From Xanthomonas sp. Leaf131 (GTDB lineage: Bacteria > Pseudomonadota > Gammaproteobacteria > Xanthomonadales > Xanthomonadaceae), in contig NZ_LMOG01000019.1 of NCBI RefSeq assembly GCF_001423495.1, positions 30,498-94,497 on the forward strand: a DNA stretch of 64,000 nt, read 5' to 3'. A model generated the notes under the pieces. It worked only from the letters and a program-made list of their open reading frames with translations. It was not told where the DNA came from and made no database searches. Positions 43,368 to 53,225 of the stretch are shown piece by piece. The first letter of the stretch is position 1. Each line of letters starts with the position of its first letter. Both the position numbers and the translations under genes were made by a program.

Positions 43368-45470
43368 ATGATGTTGAGCAAGTTCGCCCCGCTATCGCTT
43401 GCGGTGGCCATCGCGGTGATGCTGTCGGCATGCGGCAAATCCGATGACGCTGCAAAGCCGGCGTTTACTGCACCGCAGGCCGCGCCGACCAAGGTGGATG
43501 TGTCCAAGCTCGACGCGCCGATCGTGGCGTTCGGTATCAACGATCTGGATACGGCCATCAACGCCTGCCAGGACCTCAACGGCTTCGTCAACGCCAAGTG
43601 GCTCAAGGCCAACCCGGTGCCGTCCGATCGCACCAGCTGGGGCAGTTTCGAAGTGCTGGCCGAGCGTTCGTTGACCATCCAGCACGCACTGGTGGAGCAG
43701 TTGGCGCGCGGCAATCTGTCGGCCGGTTCGGTGGATGCCAAGATTGCCGACCTGTGGCGCACCGGCTCGGACGAAGCGGCGATCGACAAGGCCGGCATCA
43801 CGCCGCTGCAGCCGCAGTTGAAGGCGATCGATGCGCTGACCGATGCGCCGGCCATCGCGGCGTGGTTGCGCAACAGCTATGCGCAGGGCCAGGGCTTCAT
43901 GTTTTCGTTCGGCGCCAATGCCGATTACAAGAATTCCGAACAGATGATCGCCTATGCAGGGCAGGGCGGTCTGGGCTTGCCCGAGAAGGGCTATTACACC
44001 GATCCGGCGCAGGCCAGGATCCGCGAGCAGTACGTGGCCTACATCGCACGCGTGCTGGAATTGTCCGGCGTTCCGGCAGCGCAGGCGGCCACGCAGGCCA
44101 AGGCGGTGATGGCGTTCGAAACGCGGCTGGCCAATGCCTCGCTGTCGCGCATCGAATTGCGCGACCCGGCCAAGCGCTACAACCCGGTAGACGTGGCCGG
44201 CGCCAATGCAGTGACGCCGCACTTCGATTGGCAGGCGTTTTTCAGCGCGCTCAAGGTGCCGGCCGGCACCTTCTCGTTGAGCCAGCCGGGCTACTTTGCC
44301 GAGCTCGATGCAATGCTGGCCGATACGCCGGTGGAGACCTGGAAGGCGTACTTGCGCTTCCACAGCGTCGACGAGGCGGCGCCGTATCTGGCCAAACCGT
44401 TCGAGCAGGCCAACTTCGATTTCTATGCCAAGACGCTGCGTGGTCAACAGGACATGCTGCCGCGCTGGAAACGCACCTTGAATGCGGTCAACGAGGCGAT
44501 GGGCGAGGCCTTGGGCCAGCTCTATGTGCAATCCGCATTCTCTGCCGAGTCGAAGGAGCAGATGCAGCAGCTGGTGCAGAACCTGTCCGTTGCACTGAAG
44601 GCGCGGCTGGAAAAACTCGATTGGATGAGTGCGGAAACCAAGCAACGCGCGCTGGAAAAATGGGCCAGCTTCACGCCCAAGATCGGCTACCCGGATCAGT
44701 GGCGCGATTGGTCGGGCCTGGAAACGCGTGGCGATGGGTTTCTCGCCAACATGCAGGCCGCACAGGCGTTCAACTATCGCTACATGCTGGACAAGATCGG
44801 CAAGCCGGTGGACAAGCGCGAGTGGCATATGACGCCGCAGACGGTGAACGCGTACTACAACGCCACCCGCAACGAGATCGTGTTTCCGGCGGCGATCCTG
44901 CAACCGCCGTTCTTCGATCCCAAGGCCGACCCGGCGTTGAACTATGGCGGTATTGGCGCAGTGATCGGGCACGAAATGATGCATGGCTACGACGACTCGG
45001 GTAGCCAGTTCGATGCCAAGGGCAACTTCGATACCTGGTGGACCGATGCGGACCGCAAGCTGTTTACCCAACGCACCGATCAGCTGGTGGCGCAGTTCGA
45101 TGGCTACGAGGCGATCCCTGGCGTCAACGTCAAAGGCAAGCTGACCTTGGGCGAAAACATCGGCGATCTCGGTGGCCTGACCGTGGCCTTCGATGCCTTG
45201 CAGATGGCGTTGAAGGAACAGCCGGACGCCAACAAACAGATCGATGGCTATACGCAGGATCAGCGCTTCTTCATGAACTGGGCCACGGTGTGGCGCCGCA
45301 ACTTCACCGATGGCGAATTGCGCGTGCGCTTGAACACCGATCCGCATGCGCCGGCCAATTTCCGCGCCAATGGGGCGCCGTCGAACATGCCGGTGTTTGC
45401 GCAGGCATTCCAGTGCAAGCCTGGCGATGCGATGGTGCGTGGCGACAAGGATCGCGTCGCGATCTGGTAA
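43368..45470 (+). CDS. M13-family zinc metallopeptidase lipoprotein (neprilysin/PepO-like)
   Basis: A 700-residue periplasmic endopeptidase. MLSACGKS gives a proper lipobox with the lipid-carrying cysteine near residue 23. The N-terminal half is the M13_N domain; NAYYNATRNEIVFPAAILQP, then VIGHEMMHGYDDSG (HExxH zinc motif) and GENIGDLGGLTVAF (third ligand) are the catalytic core near residues 490-600. GGAGAA at 43358-43363 supports ATG 43368 or the adjacent ATG 43371. The family cleaves oligopeptides on the amino side of hydrophobic residues. Stand-alone gene. Confidence 0.95.
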   Translation: MMLSKFAPLSLAVAIAVMLSACGKSDDAAKPAFTAPQAAPTKVDVSKLDAPIVAFGINDLDTAINACQDLNGFVNAKWLKANPVPSDRTSWGSFEVLAERSLTIQHALVEQLARGNLSAGSVDAKIADLWRTGSDEAAIDKAGITPLQPQLKAIDALTDAPAIAAWLRNSYAQGQGFMFSFGANADYKNSEQMIAYAGQGGLGLPEKGYYTDPAQARIREQYVAYIARVLELSGVPAAQAATQAKAVMAFETRLANASLSRIELRDPAKRYNPVDVAGANAVTPHFDWQAFFSALKVPAGTFSLSQPGYFAELDAMLADTPVETWKAYLRFHSVDEAAPYLAKPFEQANFDFYAKTLRGQQDMLPRWKRTLNAVNEAMGEALGQLYVQSAFSAESKEQMQQLVQNLSVALKARLEKLDWMSAETKQRALEKWASFTPKIGYPDQWRDWSGLETRGDGFLANMQAAQAFNYRYMLDKIGKPVDKREWHMTPQTVNAYYNATRNEIVFPAAILQPPFFDPKADPALNYGGIGAVIGHEMMHGYDDSGSQFDAKGNFDTWWTDADRKLFTQRTDQLVAQFDGYEAIPGVNVKGKLTLGENIGDLGGLTVAFDALQMALKEQPDANKQIDGYTQDQRFFMNWATVWRRNFTDGELRVRLNTDPHAPANFRANGAPSNMPVFAQAFQCKPGDAMVRGDKDRVAIW

Positions 45471-45485
45471 ACGTCCTTGCATTCG

Positions 45486-45511
45486 GCGAGCACTGTTGCG
45501 GCAGTACTCGC
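45486..45511. terminator. stem-loop downstream of the M13 peptidase
   Basis: GCGAGCACTG (45486-45495) pairs with CAGTACTCGC (45502-45511) with one mismatch and a 6-base loop, 15 bases after the stop. A T-run (TTTTT, 45525-45529) comes 13 bases later, too far for a classical terminator. Confidence 0.4.
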
Positions 45512-45623
45512 TGAAAATCCGCTGTTTTTGCCGGTCTGTCGAGCTTGCTTGCGCGCTTGCGTCTGCACATTGGCATGCCGGTGCAGCGTCTAGACTGCCG
45601 CGCTGTGCATCACGGGGGCGGCA

Positions 45624-47186
45624 GTGACAAAGCGAAAGATGTTCAAGTGGATCGGCATCGTTGCGCTGGTGCTCGTGCTGGGCAGCGTGTTGTCGCTCTA
45701 CGGTTACGGCCGCTTTGCCGATCGCCAGCGTGGCCCGGTGAGCCATGCGTTGCAAGCCACCGCATTGGCAACGCTGATCGATAACGTCGTCGCGCCCTTG
45801 CAGCAGGCACATGCCGATCAAACCGGCATGGTGATCCTGTCCGACAATATCGATGCGTTTGCCGTACGCGCGCTCACTGCGCGTGCAGCCGGGCGCAGCC
45901 TGGATTTGCAGTACTACATCTGGCATGCGGACTTTACCGGCAACCTGTTGCACAACGAATTGCTGCATGCAGCCGATCGCGGCGTGCGCGTGCGCCTGTT
46001 GCTGGACGACATGAATATCCACGGCAGCGATTCGGTGCTGGCGGCGCTCGATAGTCACCCTTTGATCGAGATCCGTTTGTTCAATCCCACCCGTGCGCGC
46101 GAAGGCACGCTGATGCGCGGGGTGGAGATGGTGCTGCGCATGTTCAGCATCAATCGGCGCATGCACAACAAGGCCTGGATCGCCGATGGCCGCATTGCGG
46201 TGGTGGGTGGCCGCAATGTGGGCGACGAGTATTTCGATGCGGCGCGCGACACCAATTTCATGGACATGGATGCGGCGTTGATGGGGCCGGCGGTGGGCCA
46301 GGCCGAGCAAGTATTCGATGCGTACTGGAACAGCCCCAATGCCTTGCCGTTGGCCGCACTGGTGACGGCAGAACCGCAGGCATTGGATGCGTTACGCGGC
46401 AGTCTGGATGCCGGCCTGGAATCGGCACGCGCGCATCCGTATGTGGAGCGGCTGCGCCAATCGCCGAGCGTGCAGGCGTTGACGCAGGGCGAGCGCCAGG
46501 TGCATTGGCTGGATCGGGCGCGCATCGTCTCCGACCCGCCGGAAAAGGCCGAGGGCGCACCGCAGCAGGCGGACTGGATGACACCGACCTTGATCGGCGA
46601 GATGGCGCACGCGCAGCGCGAATTGAAAGTGATCTCGCCTTACTTCGTGCCTGGCGAAGAAGGCATGCGCTGGATCGGTGAATTGCGTCGGCGCAATGTG
46701 CGCGTCAGCGTATTGACCAATTCATTGGCTGCCAATGACGTCGTGGCGGTGCACAGCGGTTATGCCGATTACCGCGCGCCCTTGCTCACGCAAGGCGTGC
46801 GCCTGCACGAGCTCAAGCCGATGGGCAAGCCGGACGGCAGCCTGTTCGGGTCCAGTGGTGCCAGCCTGCATACCAAGGCGTTTGTGGTGGACGACAGCAG
46901 CGGCTTTATCGGTTCGTTCAACCTCGACCCGCGCTCGATGAATCTCAACACCGAGATGGGTTTACTGTTCGAAGACCGCGCGGTCAGCGCGGAACTGGAG
47001 CAGCTGTACAACCGCAAGATCAGCGCGCCCTTGAGTTATCGCGTGACCCTGGATCAGGGCGAGCTGCGTTGGCACGACGATGCGGCGCAGCCGCCCGAGG
47101 TGTGGTCGCAAGAGCCGGCAGCGAGCGTGTGGCGGCGTGGCGCAGCGATGGTGATGGGCTGGTTGCCGTTGGAGTCGCAGTTGTAA
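45624..47186 (+). CDS. phospholipase D-family protein (cardiolipin synthase C-like)
   Basis: A 520-residue PLD-superfamily protein with one N-terminal helix (WIGIVALVLVLGSVLSLYGYG). The two catalytic HKD sites are HNKAWIADGRIAVVGGRN near residue 182 and HTKAFVVDDSSGFIGSFN near 415. LDLQYYIWHADFTGNLLHN before the first site is typical of ClsC/YmdC-like phospholipid synthases. It likely acts at the cytoplasmic membrane on phosphatidyl groups. GTG at 45624 follows GGGGGCGGCA. Its end converges with cheB. Confidence 0.9.
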   Translation: MTKRKMFKWIGIVALVLVLGSVLSLYGYGRFADRQRGPVSHALQATALATLIDNVVAPLQQAHADQTGMVILSDNIDAFAVRALTARAAGRSLDLQYYIWHADFTGNLLHNELLHAADRGVRVRLLLDDMNIHGSDSVLAALDSHPLIEIRLFNPTRAREGTLMRGVEMVLRMFSINRRMHNKAWIADGRIAVVGGRNVGDEYFDAARDTNFMDMDAALMGPAVGQAEQVFDAYWNSPNALPLAALVTAEPQALDALRGSLDAGLESARAHPYVERLRQSPSVQALTQGERQVHWLDRARIVSDPPEKAEGAPQQADWMTPTLIGEMAHAQRELKVISPYFVPGEEGMRWIGELRRRNVRVSVLTNSLAANDVVAVHSGYADYRAPLLTQGVRLHELKPMGKPDGSLFGSSGASLHTKAFVVDDSSGFIGSFNLDPRSMNLNTEMGLLFEDRAVSAELEQLYNRKISAPLSYRVTLDQGELRWHDDAAQPPEVWSQEPAASVWRRGAAMVMGWLPLESQL

Positions 47187-47208
47187 CGCCGCTGCTCCTC
47201 GCGCAACG

Positions 47209-48330
47209 CTACTGCAGCTGCGTCACGATCTCGCGCGCCATCGCGCCCAATGGAAGAATACGGTCGGCACCGCCGCGTTTGATCGCTTCCTTGGGCATGC
47301 CGAACACGATGCTGGTGTGCTCGTCCTGCGCCACGGTGCGTGCGCCGGCCTGACGCATTTCCAGCAGCCCGGCGGCGCCGTCGTCGCCCATGCCGGTCAT
47401 GATGATGCCCAGCGCATTGCTGCCGGCCGCGCGTGCGGCCGAGCGGAACAGCACATCCACCGATGGACGATGGCGGTTGACCGGCGGGCCTTCCATGACT
47501 TCGACGAAGTACTGCGCACCACTGCGGCGCAGCAGCAGGTGCTTGCCGCCGGGTGCGATCAACGCGCGGCCCGGCATCACCCGATCGTTGTTGGCGGCTT
47601 CTTTCACTGCGATCTGGCACAGGCCATTGAGGCGTGCAGCAAAAGCAGCGGTGAATTTCTCCGGCATGTGCTGCACGATCACGATGCCGGGGCAGACACG
47701 CGGCAATGCGGTCAGCACTTCTTCCAGCGCCTGGGTGCCGCCAGTAGAGGTGCCGATGGCGACGATGCGCTCGGTGGTCTGCGCCAGCGCGCGTCCTGTC
47801 TGCGCCGGCAGGATCACATCGGCAGTGTGTTTGACCTCCGCTTCCAGTGGTACTGCGGTCACGCGTGCGGCGAGCCGTTTGACGTTGGCGCGTGCGGCGC
47901 TGCGCACGGTGGCCACCAGTTCGTCGGCCGAGTCGGTGAGGAACTGCTTGAGCCCCAGCCGCGGTTTGGTCACCACTGCCACCGCACCGGCGGCCAAGGC
48001 ATCCATGGTGACGCGCGCGCCTTTTTCGGTGAGCGTGGAGCAGATCACCACCGGGGTTGGCCGCTCGCTCATGATCTTGCGCAGGAAGGTGATGCCGTCC
48101 ATGCGCGGCATTTCCACATCCAGCACGATCACGTCCGGCCATTGCTGACGCATCTTTTCGATCGCCAGCAGCGGGTCGGCGGCGGTGGCGATGACTTCGA
48201 TGCCGGGCGCGTCGTTGAGCACGCCCACCAGCACCTGGCGCACCACCGCCGAGTCGTCGACGACCATGGCCTTGATGGTCTTGGTGTTGGCAGCCGGGCT
48301 GGCGGCGGGGCGGTTGAACGCTGTCGACAC
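47209..48330 (-). CDS. cheB: chemotaxis protein-glutamate methylesterase CheB
   Basis: A 373-residue response regulator/esterase that demethylates and deamidates receptors. Residues ~18-135 are the receiver with [20 protein letters not shown] and phospho-acceptor Asp in [17 protein letters not shown]. The C-terminal esterase has [16 protein letters not shown] (nucleophile Ser), IVQHMPEKF (His) and [12 protein letters not shown] (Asp). GTG at 48330, with AAGGAT upstream, is the likely start. Last gene of the che operon, 14 bp after cheR. Confidence 0.95.
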   Translation of the reverse strand: MSTAFNRPAASPAANTKTIKAMVVDDSAVVRQVLVGVLNDAPGIEVIATAADPLLAIEKMRQQWPDVIVLDVEMPRMDGITFLRKIMSERPTPVVICSTLTEKGARVTMDALAAGAVAVVTKPRLGLKQFLTDSADELVATVRSAARANVKRLAARVTAVPLEAEVKHTADVILPAQTGRALAQTTERIVAIGTSTGGTQALEEVLTALPRVCPGIVIVQHMPEKFTAAFAARLNGLCQIAVKEAANNDRVMPGRALIAPGGKHLLLRRSGAQYFVEVMEGPPVNRHRPSVDVLFRSAARAAGSNALGIIMTGMGDDGAAGLLEMRQAGARTVAQDEHTSIVFGMPKEAIKRGGADRILPLGAMAREIVTQLQ

Positions 48331-48344
48331 GGGCGATCCTTGGC

Positions 48345-49151
48345 TCAGGCCTTGCGGAAAATCGAGGGTGCCACCTGGACCAGGTCGATGTCGAGTTCGC
48401 TCAGGCTTTCCGAATGGCCGATGCAGAAATGCCCGCCCGATTTGAGATTGGACAGCACGCGCAGGATCACTTCGCGCTTGGTCTGGCCGTTGAAGTAGAT
48501 CATCACGTTGCGCAGGAAAATGGCGTCGAAGCTGCCCAGCGCGGGCAATGCGGTATTGAGGTTGGCGTGCACGAACTTCACCCGGTCGCGCAGCCGACGT
48601 TCCACCAGCAAGGTGCCGTCGTACTCGCCCTGACCACGCAGGCAATAGCGTTTGAGATAGGGCTGCGGAATGCCGTCGATGCGTTGCAGTGCGTAATGTC
48701 CGGTGCGCGCCTTGGCCAGCACGCGGGTGCTGATGTCGCTGCCGACCACTTCGAACGGCCGCCCCTGCAAGGTGTCGTCCAGCACCATCGCCATGCTGTA
48801 GGCCTCTTCGCCGCTGGAGCTGGCTGCGCTCCAGCAACGCAGCGGCAGGCCGCCACGATGTTCGCTTGCCAGCTTGCGCAGCAACTCGAAGTGTTTGGGC
48901 TCGCGAAAGAAATAGGTTTCGTTGGTGGTCAGCAGATCGATCGCGGTCTGGATCTCGGCGCGATCCTGGTGGCTTTCCAGCAACTGCAGATACTGCGTGT
49001 AGTTGCTGAATTGATGTTCGCGCAGACGCTTGCCCAGACGGCCGCACAACATGGCTTTTTTGCCGGAGGAAATGCTGATGCCGGCCGCTTCGAAGATGAA
49101 ACGCTGGAAGCGGCCGAACTCCTGTTCGGTGATGGCAGTGGCGGTGCTCAT
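48345..49151 (-). CDS. cheR: chemotaxis protein methyltransferase CheR
   Basis: A 268-residue SAM-dependent methyltransferase that methylates receptor glutamates. The N-terminal helical domain (1-~75) precedes [35 protein letters not shown] (SAM-binding loop), [14 protein letters not shown] and [20 protein letters not shown]. Complete family length. Its ATG at 49151 lies two bases from the stop of the REC-EAL gene, so translation is probably coupled. Confidence 0.96.
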   Translation of the reverse strand: MSTATAITEQEFGRFQRFIFEAAGISISSGKKAMLCGRLGKRLREHQFSNYTQYLQLLESHQDRAEIQTAIDLLTTNETYFFREPKHFELLRKLASEHRGGLPLRCWSAASSSGEEAYSMAMVLDDTLQGRPFEVVGSDISTRVLAKARTGHYALQRIDGIPQPYLKRYCLRGQGEYDGTLLVERRLRDRVKFVHANLNTALPALGSFDAIFLRNVMIYFNGQTKREVILRVLSNLKSGGHFCIGHSESLSELDIDLVQVAPSIFRKA

Positions 49152-49153
49152 GC

Positions 49154-50437
49154 TCAGGCCACATCCGCATCGCTGGGCAGCGTGCTGTCGCTCAGGCGCG
49201 CGATGCGCACGGCGTGTTCGCGCCACCATTCCGACAGCATCGGCCCGGGCATCGGCGAGCCCATCAGATAGCCCTGTGCCAGATCGCACCCCAGTTCGCG
49301 CAACAGGCGCCAGTCTTCCGGTGTTTCCACGCCTTCGGCGACGGCGGTGAGGTCGAGCCGGTGCGCCAGTTCCAGCGTGGATTCGAGCACGGTGCGCTGA
49401 CTGCGGCTGCGATGCGCGGCATGTACGAAGCTGCGGTCCAGTTTGAGTTCGGTGAACGGAATGCTGGCCAGACGCTGCAGCGAGGAGAAACCGGTGCCGT
49501 AGTCGTCGATCGACAGCCCAAAGCCGTGCAGGCGCAGCCGCGCCAGCATGCTCAAGGCATTGGCCGGCTCCACGATGGCGCTTTCGGTGAGTTCCAGTAC
49601 CAGATCGGCGGGGCTCAGGCCGTTGTCGCTCAGCTTGCCGCACAGCTGTTCGAGAAAATCCTGTTCGCTGAGCAAATTGGGCGACAGGTTCAAGGCCAGG
49701 CTCAGCGCGAAGCCTTCTGCACGCCAATCCACCAATTGCGCGATCGCCTTGTCGATCACCTGCTGGGTCAACGCGTGGATCAGGCCTTCGCGTTCGGCCA
49801 GCGGAATGAAGCGGTCCGGTCCGATCATGTCACCTTGCGGGCGGCGCCAGCGGGCGAGCGCTTCCACACCGCGCAGGCGGCCATCCTTGAGATCGAGTTT
49901 GGGTTGGTAGGCCACACGGATTTCGCCGCGGCGCATGGCGCGGTCCAGTCGCGACGCGGCCGCGCCACCGCTGGACATCAGCGGCGACATCACGGTCGGT
50001 GCAAACACCGCTGCGCCGGCCGCAGGCTCGGGCTCGCACTCCAGCACGGTGGCCAGATCCTGCAGATGCATCGGCTTTTCGATACCGCCGAGCACGCGCA
50101 CGCCGGCGCTGCGGCTGAGCTGCATCACCGCATCGATCAGGGCGCCACCGCGTTGCGAGACCACCACCACCGGTACGCTGTACTTGCCGCGCGCCAGCGC
50201 GTCGAGCAGCTGCACGCCGTCCATGCCTGGCATTTCCAGATCGATCAGCAGCAGCGATGGTGCGATGGCGCTGCTCAACCAGGCCAGCGCAGCGTGGCCA
50301 TCCACCGCGCCGTCGACCGCAACGGCGCCGAGTTGGCGGCACAGCGCCATCGCATGCTCGCGCTGGACCACGCTGTCGTCGACGACCAGCACCGGGCCGT
50401 CCAGCGCGCAGCTGCAGGAGAGAAGGGTGGGGCGCAT
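49154..50437 (-). CDS. REC-EAL response regulator, c-di-GMP phosphodiesterase
   Basis: A 427-residue fusion. Residues ~15-130 are a receiver ([18 protein letters not shown]; phospho-Asp in [24 protein letters not shown]). Residues ~170-415 are an EAL domain with every catalytic signature present: [50 protein letters not shown] and the closing GYLMGSPMP. It should degrade c-di-GMP on phosphorylation, most likely by the adjacent CheA. ATG at 50437 has AAGGA upstream. It sits in the operon where a CheY would be expected. Confidence 0.94.
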   Translation of the reverse strand: MRPTLLSCSCALDGPVLVVDDSVVQREHAMALCRQLGAVAVDGAVDGHAALAWLSSAIAPSLLLIDLEMPGMDGVQLLDALARGKYSVPVVVVSQRGGALIDAVMQLSRSAGVRVLGGIEKPMHLQDLATVLECEPEPAAGAAVFAPTVMSPLMSSGGAAASRLDRAMRRGEIRVAYQPKLDLKDGRLRGVEALARWRRPQGDMIGPDRFIPLAEREGLIHALTQQVIDKAIAQLVDWRAEGFALSLALNLSPNLLSEQDFLEQLCGKLSDNGLSPADLVLELTESAIVEPANALSMLARLRLHGFGLSIDDYGTGFSSLQRLASIPFTELKLDRSFVHAAHRSRSQRTVLESTLELAHRLDLTAVAEGVETPEDWRLLRELGCDLAQGYLMGSPMPGPMLSEWWREHAVRIARLSDSTLPSDADVA

Positions 50438-50465
50438 GGGAGTCCTTGCGTGCATGCGGAACATG

Positions 50466-50984
50466 TCAGGCCGCCAGTTCTGTGACAGGGAGCTGGGCGA
50501 GGGTGTCGTTGCTCAACACGGCATCGGCATCGAGCAGTATCACGAAGCGCTCGCCGATCTTGGCCATGGCGTGGATGAACTCGCGGCCGATGCCGGCGCC
50601 GAAGCTGGGTGCGCCGGCGATGTCGTCGGGCGCGATGTCCAGCACTTCGCTGACTGCATCCACCAGCAGGCCGAGCACCTGGTGCGTACCGCCATGGGCG
50701 ATCTCCACGATCACGATGCAGCTGCGCTTGGTGATCGCGCTGGCAGCGCGGCCGAAGCGTTGCTGCAGGTCCACCACCGGCACCACTGCGCCACGCAGGT
50801 TGATCACTCCACGCAGGGCCGGCGGCATCATCGGGACATCGGTCGGCACGCGGTATTCGATGATTTCCTTGATGCCGAGAATGCCCAGGCCGAACATCTC
50901 CGTGCCCAGCAGAAAAGTCAGGTATTGCTGCGGTGCCGTCGATGACGGCGCATTGGTGGTGTTGGCTGCGCTGTGCGATTGCAT
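50466..50984 (-). CDS. cheW: chemotaxis coupling protein CheW
   Basis: A 172-residue coupling protein linking receptor and CheA. YLTFLLGTEMFGLGILGIKE begins the SH3-like fold at ~22; PPALRGVINLRGAVVPVVDL is the conserved receptor/CheA contact region. The N-terminal ~20 residues are Ser/Ala/Thr-rich and unstructured. Start at 50984 gives MQSHSAANT. It overlaps nothing and lies 10 bp after the receptor gene. Confidence 0.95.
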   Translation of the reverse strand: MQSHSAANTTNAPSSTAPQQYLTFLLGTEMFGLGILGIKEIIEYRVPTDVPMMPPALRGVINLRGAVVPVVDLQQRFGRAASAITKRSCIVIVEIAHGGTHQVLGLLVDAVSEVLDIAPDDIAGAPSFGAGIGREFIHAMAKIGERFVILLDADAVLSNDTLAQLPVTELAA

Positions 50985-50994
50985 CGTCGGTTCC

Positions 50995-53157
50995 TCAGAA
51001 GCTGGCGAACTGCGATTCGTCGATCGCATCGGCCGTGGCCGCCACCGCGCTGATCTGACGCACGTTGGTCCGCCGCTGTGGTGCGCCGTGCGCGGTGCTG
51101 CTGCCATGCGCTGCGATCCGGCGCGGGCCGAGCTTGCTGCTGCTCGATGCCACGGCGCGCCCACCATTGCCGAGCCGGAAGAAGCCCATCAGCTGCTGCA
51201 GCTGTTCGGCCTGCGCGCTCATTTCTTCGGAGGTAGCGGCAAGTTCCTCGGCATTGGCCGCCGCCGATTGCGTGGTCTGGTTCAACTGGCCGACGGCGGT
51301 GTTGATCTGGCTGACGCCGGCAGTCTGTTCTTCGGAGGCAGCGGCGATTTCCTGCACCAGGTCGGAAGTGCGGCGGATCGAGGGCACCATTTCGCCCAGC
51401 ACGCGGCCGGCGCTTTCGGCCAGTTCCACGCTGGAACCGGCCACCTCACCGATTTCCTGCGCGGCGATCTGGCTACGCTCGGCCAGCTTGCGCACTTCTG
51501 CTGCGACCACCGCAAAACCCTTGCCGTGTTCGCCGGCACGCGCGGCCTCGATGGCGGCGTTGAGCGCCAGTAGATTGGTCTGGTAGGCGATGTCGTCGAT
51601 GATGCCGATCTTCTTGGCGATGTCCTTCATCGCCACCACCGTGGCGCGCACGGTGTCGCCGCCGTCTGCGGCTTCGCTGGCGGCCTTGGCGGCCATGCTG
51701 TCGGTAACCCGTGCGTTCTCGGTGTTCTGCGCGATGGAGGCGGTCATCTGTTCCAGCGAGGCGCTGGTTTCTTCCACCCCGGCCGCCTGCTCGCTGGCGG
51801 CCTGTGCCAGTGCCTGCGCAGTGGCGCTGACCTGTTCGGAGGCGCTGGCCAGATTCTCGGCGTTGCGGTTGACCTCATCGACGATCTCGGTCAGCCGGCT
51901 CATGGTGGTGTTGACGTAGCGCTGCATGTCGGCGAATGCGCCTTCGTAGCGGCCTTCCACGGTGTGGGTCAGGTCGCCCTCGGCCATCGCGCCCATCACC
52001 TGGATCACCTCGGAGATGCTGCGCAGATTGCCGCGCGCCCGCTCCACGGTGTCGTTGATGAAGGCCTTCTTGCCCGGCAGCTGCGCCAGCGGCGCATCGA
52101 AGTTGCCGCGGCCGAATTCGGCCACCACGCCCATCGCCAGCTTCTTGACCGCGATATGCGCGCCCACCATCTGGTTGATGCCGGTGGCCATGCTGCGGAA
52201 ATCGCCATCGAAGCCGCTGCTGTCGATCACCACATCGATATCGCCGGCTTCGTGCTCGGCCGACATGTGGTTGATCTCGCGGATCAAGCCGGTGAGGTTG
52301 CCGCGCACCTGTTCCAACGTGTCGTTGATGAAGCGCTTCTTGCCCGGCAGCAGCGGCAGCTGGGCGGTGAAGTTGCCGCGACCGAACTCGGCCACGCAGG
52401 CGATGGCTTGCTTCTTGACTGCAATGTGGCTGGCCACCATCGCATTGATGCCTTCGGCCATGCGGCGGAAATCGCCGGTGAAGCGTTGCGTGTCGATGAC
52501 CACATCGATATCGCCGGCATCGTGCTCGGTCGCCATGCGGTTGACCTCGGCGACCATGCCGGTGAGGTTGCCGCGGATCTGGTCGACGATCTCGTTGATG
52601 AAGGCCTTCTTGCCCGGCAGACGCTCGAGTTCGGCAGAGAAGTTGCCGCGCCCGAACTCGGCCACGCAGGCCATCGCTTGTTTCTTCACTGCGATGTGGT
52701 TGGCAACCATGCGGTTGATGCCTTCGCCCATCGTGCGGAAGTCGCCGTCGAAGCGCGCCACGTCGATGCGGACATCGATCTCGCCGGCGTCGTGTTCCTG
52801 CGAGACGCGGTTGATCTCCTCGTTGACATGGCGAATGCTGCTTTGCACCTTGCGCAGCGCACGCAACACATCGCAGGCCTGCTCGTCGCGCACCTGTGGC
52901 ATGGCCAGATCGAAGTTGCCGCGTGCGAATGCATCCAGCGTGGTGGTGGCGATGTTCAACGAGTCGTTGGCGATGCGGATCGCGCGGAGCAGCAATGCGC
53001 CGCTGACGAGCGCGGCCAGCACGCTGGCGGCGAGCAAGGCGCTGTGCGACAGCGTCAGGGCAAAGCCGGCGACCACCACCACGACGGGCAGGGCGAGGGC
53101 GAGGGCGAGAGCGGCGGTGAACCACAACTGCGTGGCGATCGGGAGACGGTGTGACAT
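50995..53157 (-). CDS. methyl-accepting chemotaxis protein with three 90-residue repeats
   Basis: A 720-residue receptor. Two close helices (residues ~9-35 and 40-60) leave only a handful of periplasmic residues, so there is no periplasmic ligand domain. Residues 121-390 are three tandem 90-residue repeats of HAMP-like type, each with AGDIDVVID, MAEGINx[16 protein letters not shown], LPGKKxFIND and RGNL. Residues ~430-665 are the signalling domain, with the tip [20 protein letters not shown]. The tail ends DESQFASF, so no CheR-docking pentapeptide is evident. It presumably senses a cytoplasmic or membrane state, and its output goes to CheA next door. Confidence 0.94.
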   Translation of the reverse strand: MSHRLPIATQLWFTAALALALALPVVVVVAGFALTLSHSALLAASVLAALVSGALLLRAIRIANDSLNIATTTLDAFARGNFDLAMPQVRDEQACDVLRALRKVQSSIRHVNEEINRVSQEHDAGEIDVRIDVARFDGDFRTMGEGINRMVANHIAVKKQAMACVAEFGRGNFSAELERLPGKKAFINEIVDQIRGNLTGMVAEVNRMATEHDAGDIDVVIDTQRFTGDFRRMAEGINAMVASHIAVKKQAIACVAEFGRGNFTAQLPLLPGKKRFINDTLEQVRGNLTGLIREINHMSAEHEAGDIDVVIDSSGFDGDFRSMATGINQMVGAHIAVKKLAMGVVAEFGRGNFDAPLAQLPGKKAFINDTVERARGNLRSISEVIQVMGAMAEGDLTHTVEGRYEGAFADMQRYVNTTMSRLTEIVDEVNRNAENLASASEQVSATAQALAQAASEQAAGVEETSASLEQMTASIAQNTENARVTDSMAAKAASEAADGGDTVRATVVAMKDIAKKIGIIDDIAYQTNLLALNAAIEAARAGEHGKGFAVVAAEVRKLAERSQIAAQEIGEVAGSSVELAESAGRVLGEMVPSIRRTSDLVQEIAAASEEQTAGVSQINTAVGQLNQTTQSAAANAEELAATSEEMSAQAEQLQQLMGFFRLGNGGRAVASSSSKLGPRRIAAHGSSTAHGAPQRRTNVRQISAVAATADAIDESQFASF
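51988..52797 (-). repeat. three tandem 270-bp intragenic repeats in the receptor gene
   Basis: Units at 52528-52797, 52258-52527 and 51988-52257, each exactly 90 codons. The encoded units share EH(D/E)AG(D/E)ID, AVKKxA and EFGRGNF, PGKKxFIN in register. The DNA is similar but not identical, so this is an established duplication, not an assembly artefact. It may allow copy-number change by recombination. Confidence 0.93.
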
Positions 53158-53225
53158 GGCGGCAGCTTCCTGGGGTCAGGGAACAACGAAGAACGCGGTG
53201 ATGTGGGGAATGACGGTGCGAATGC

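Noticed and set aside
43392..46310. A 972-codon antisense frame crossing the M13 peptidase and the PLD gene
   Set aside because: It spans two real genes and their intergenic region on the other strand. No domain signature is present.
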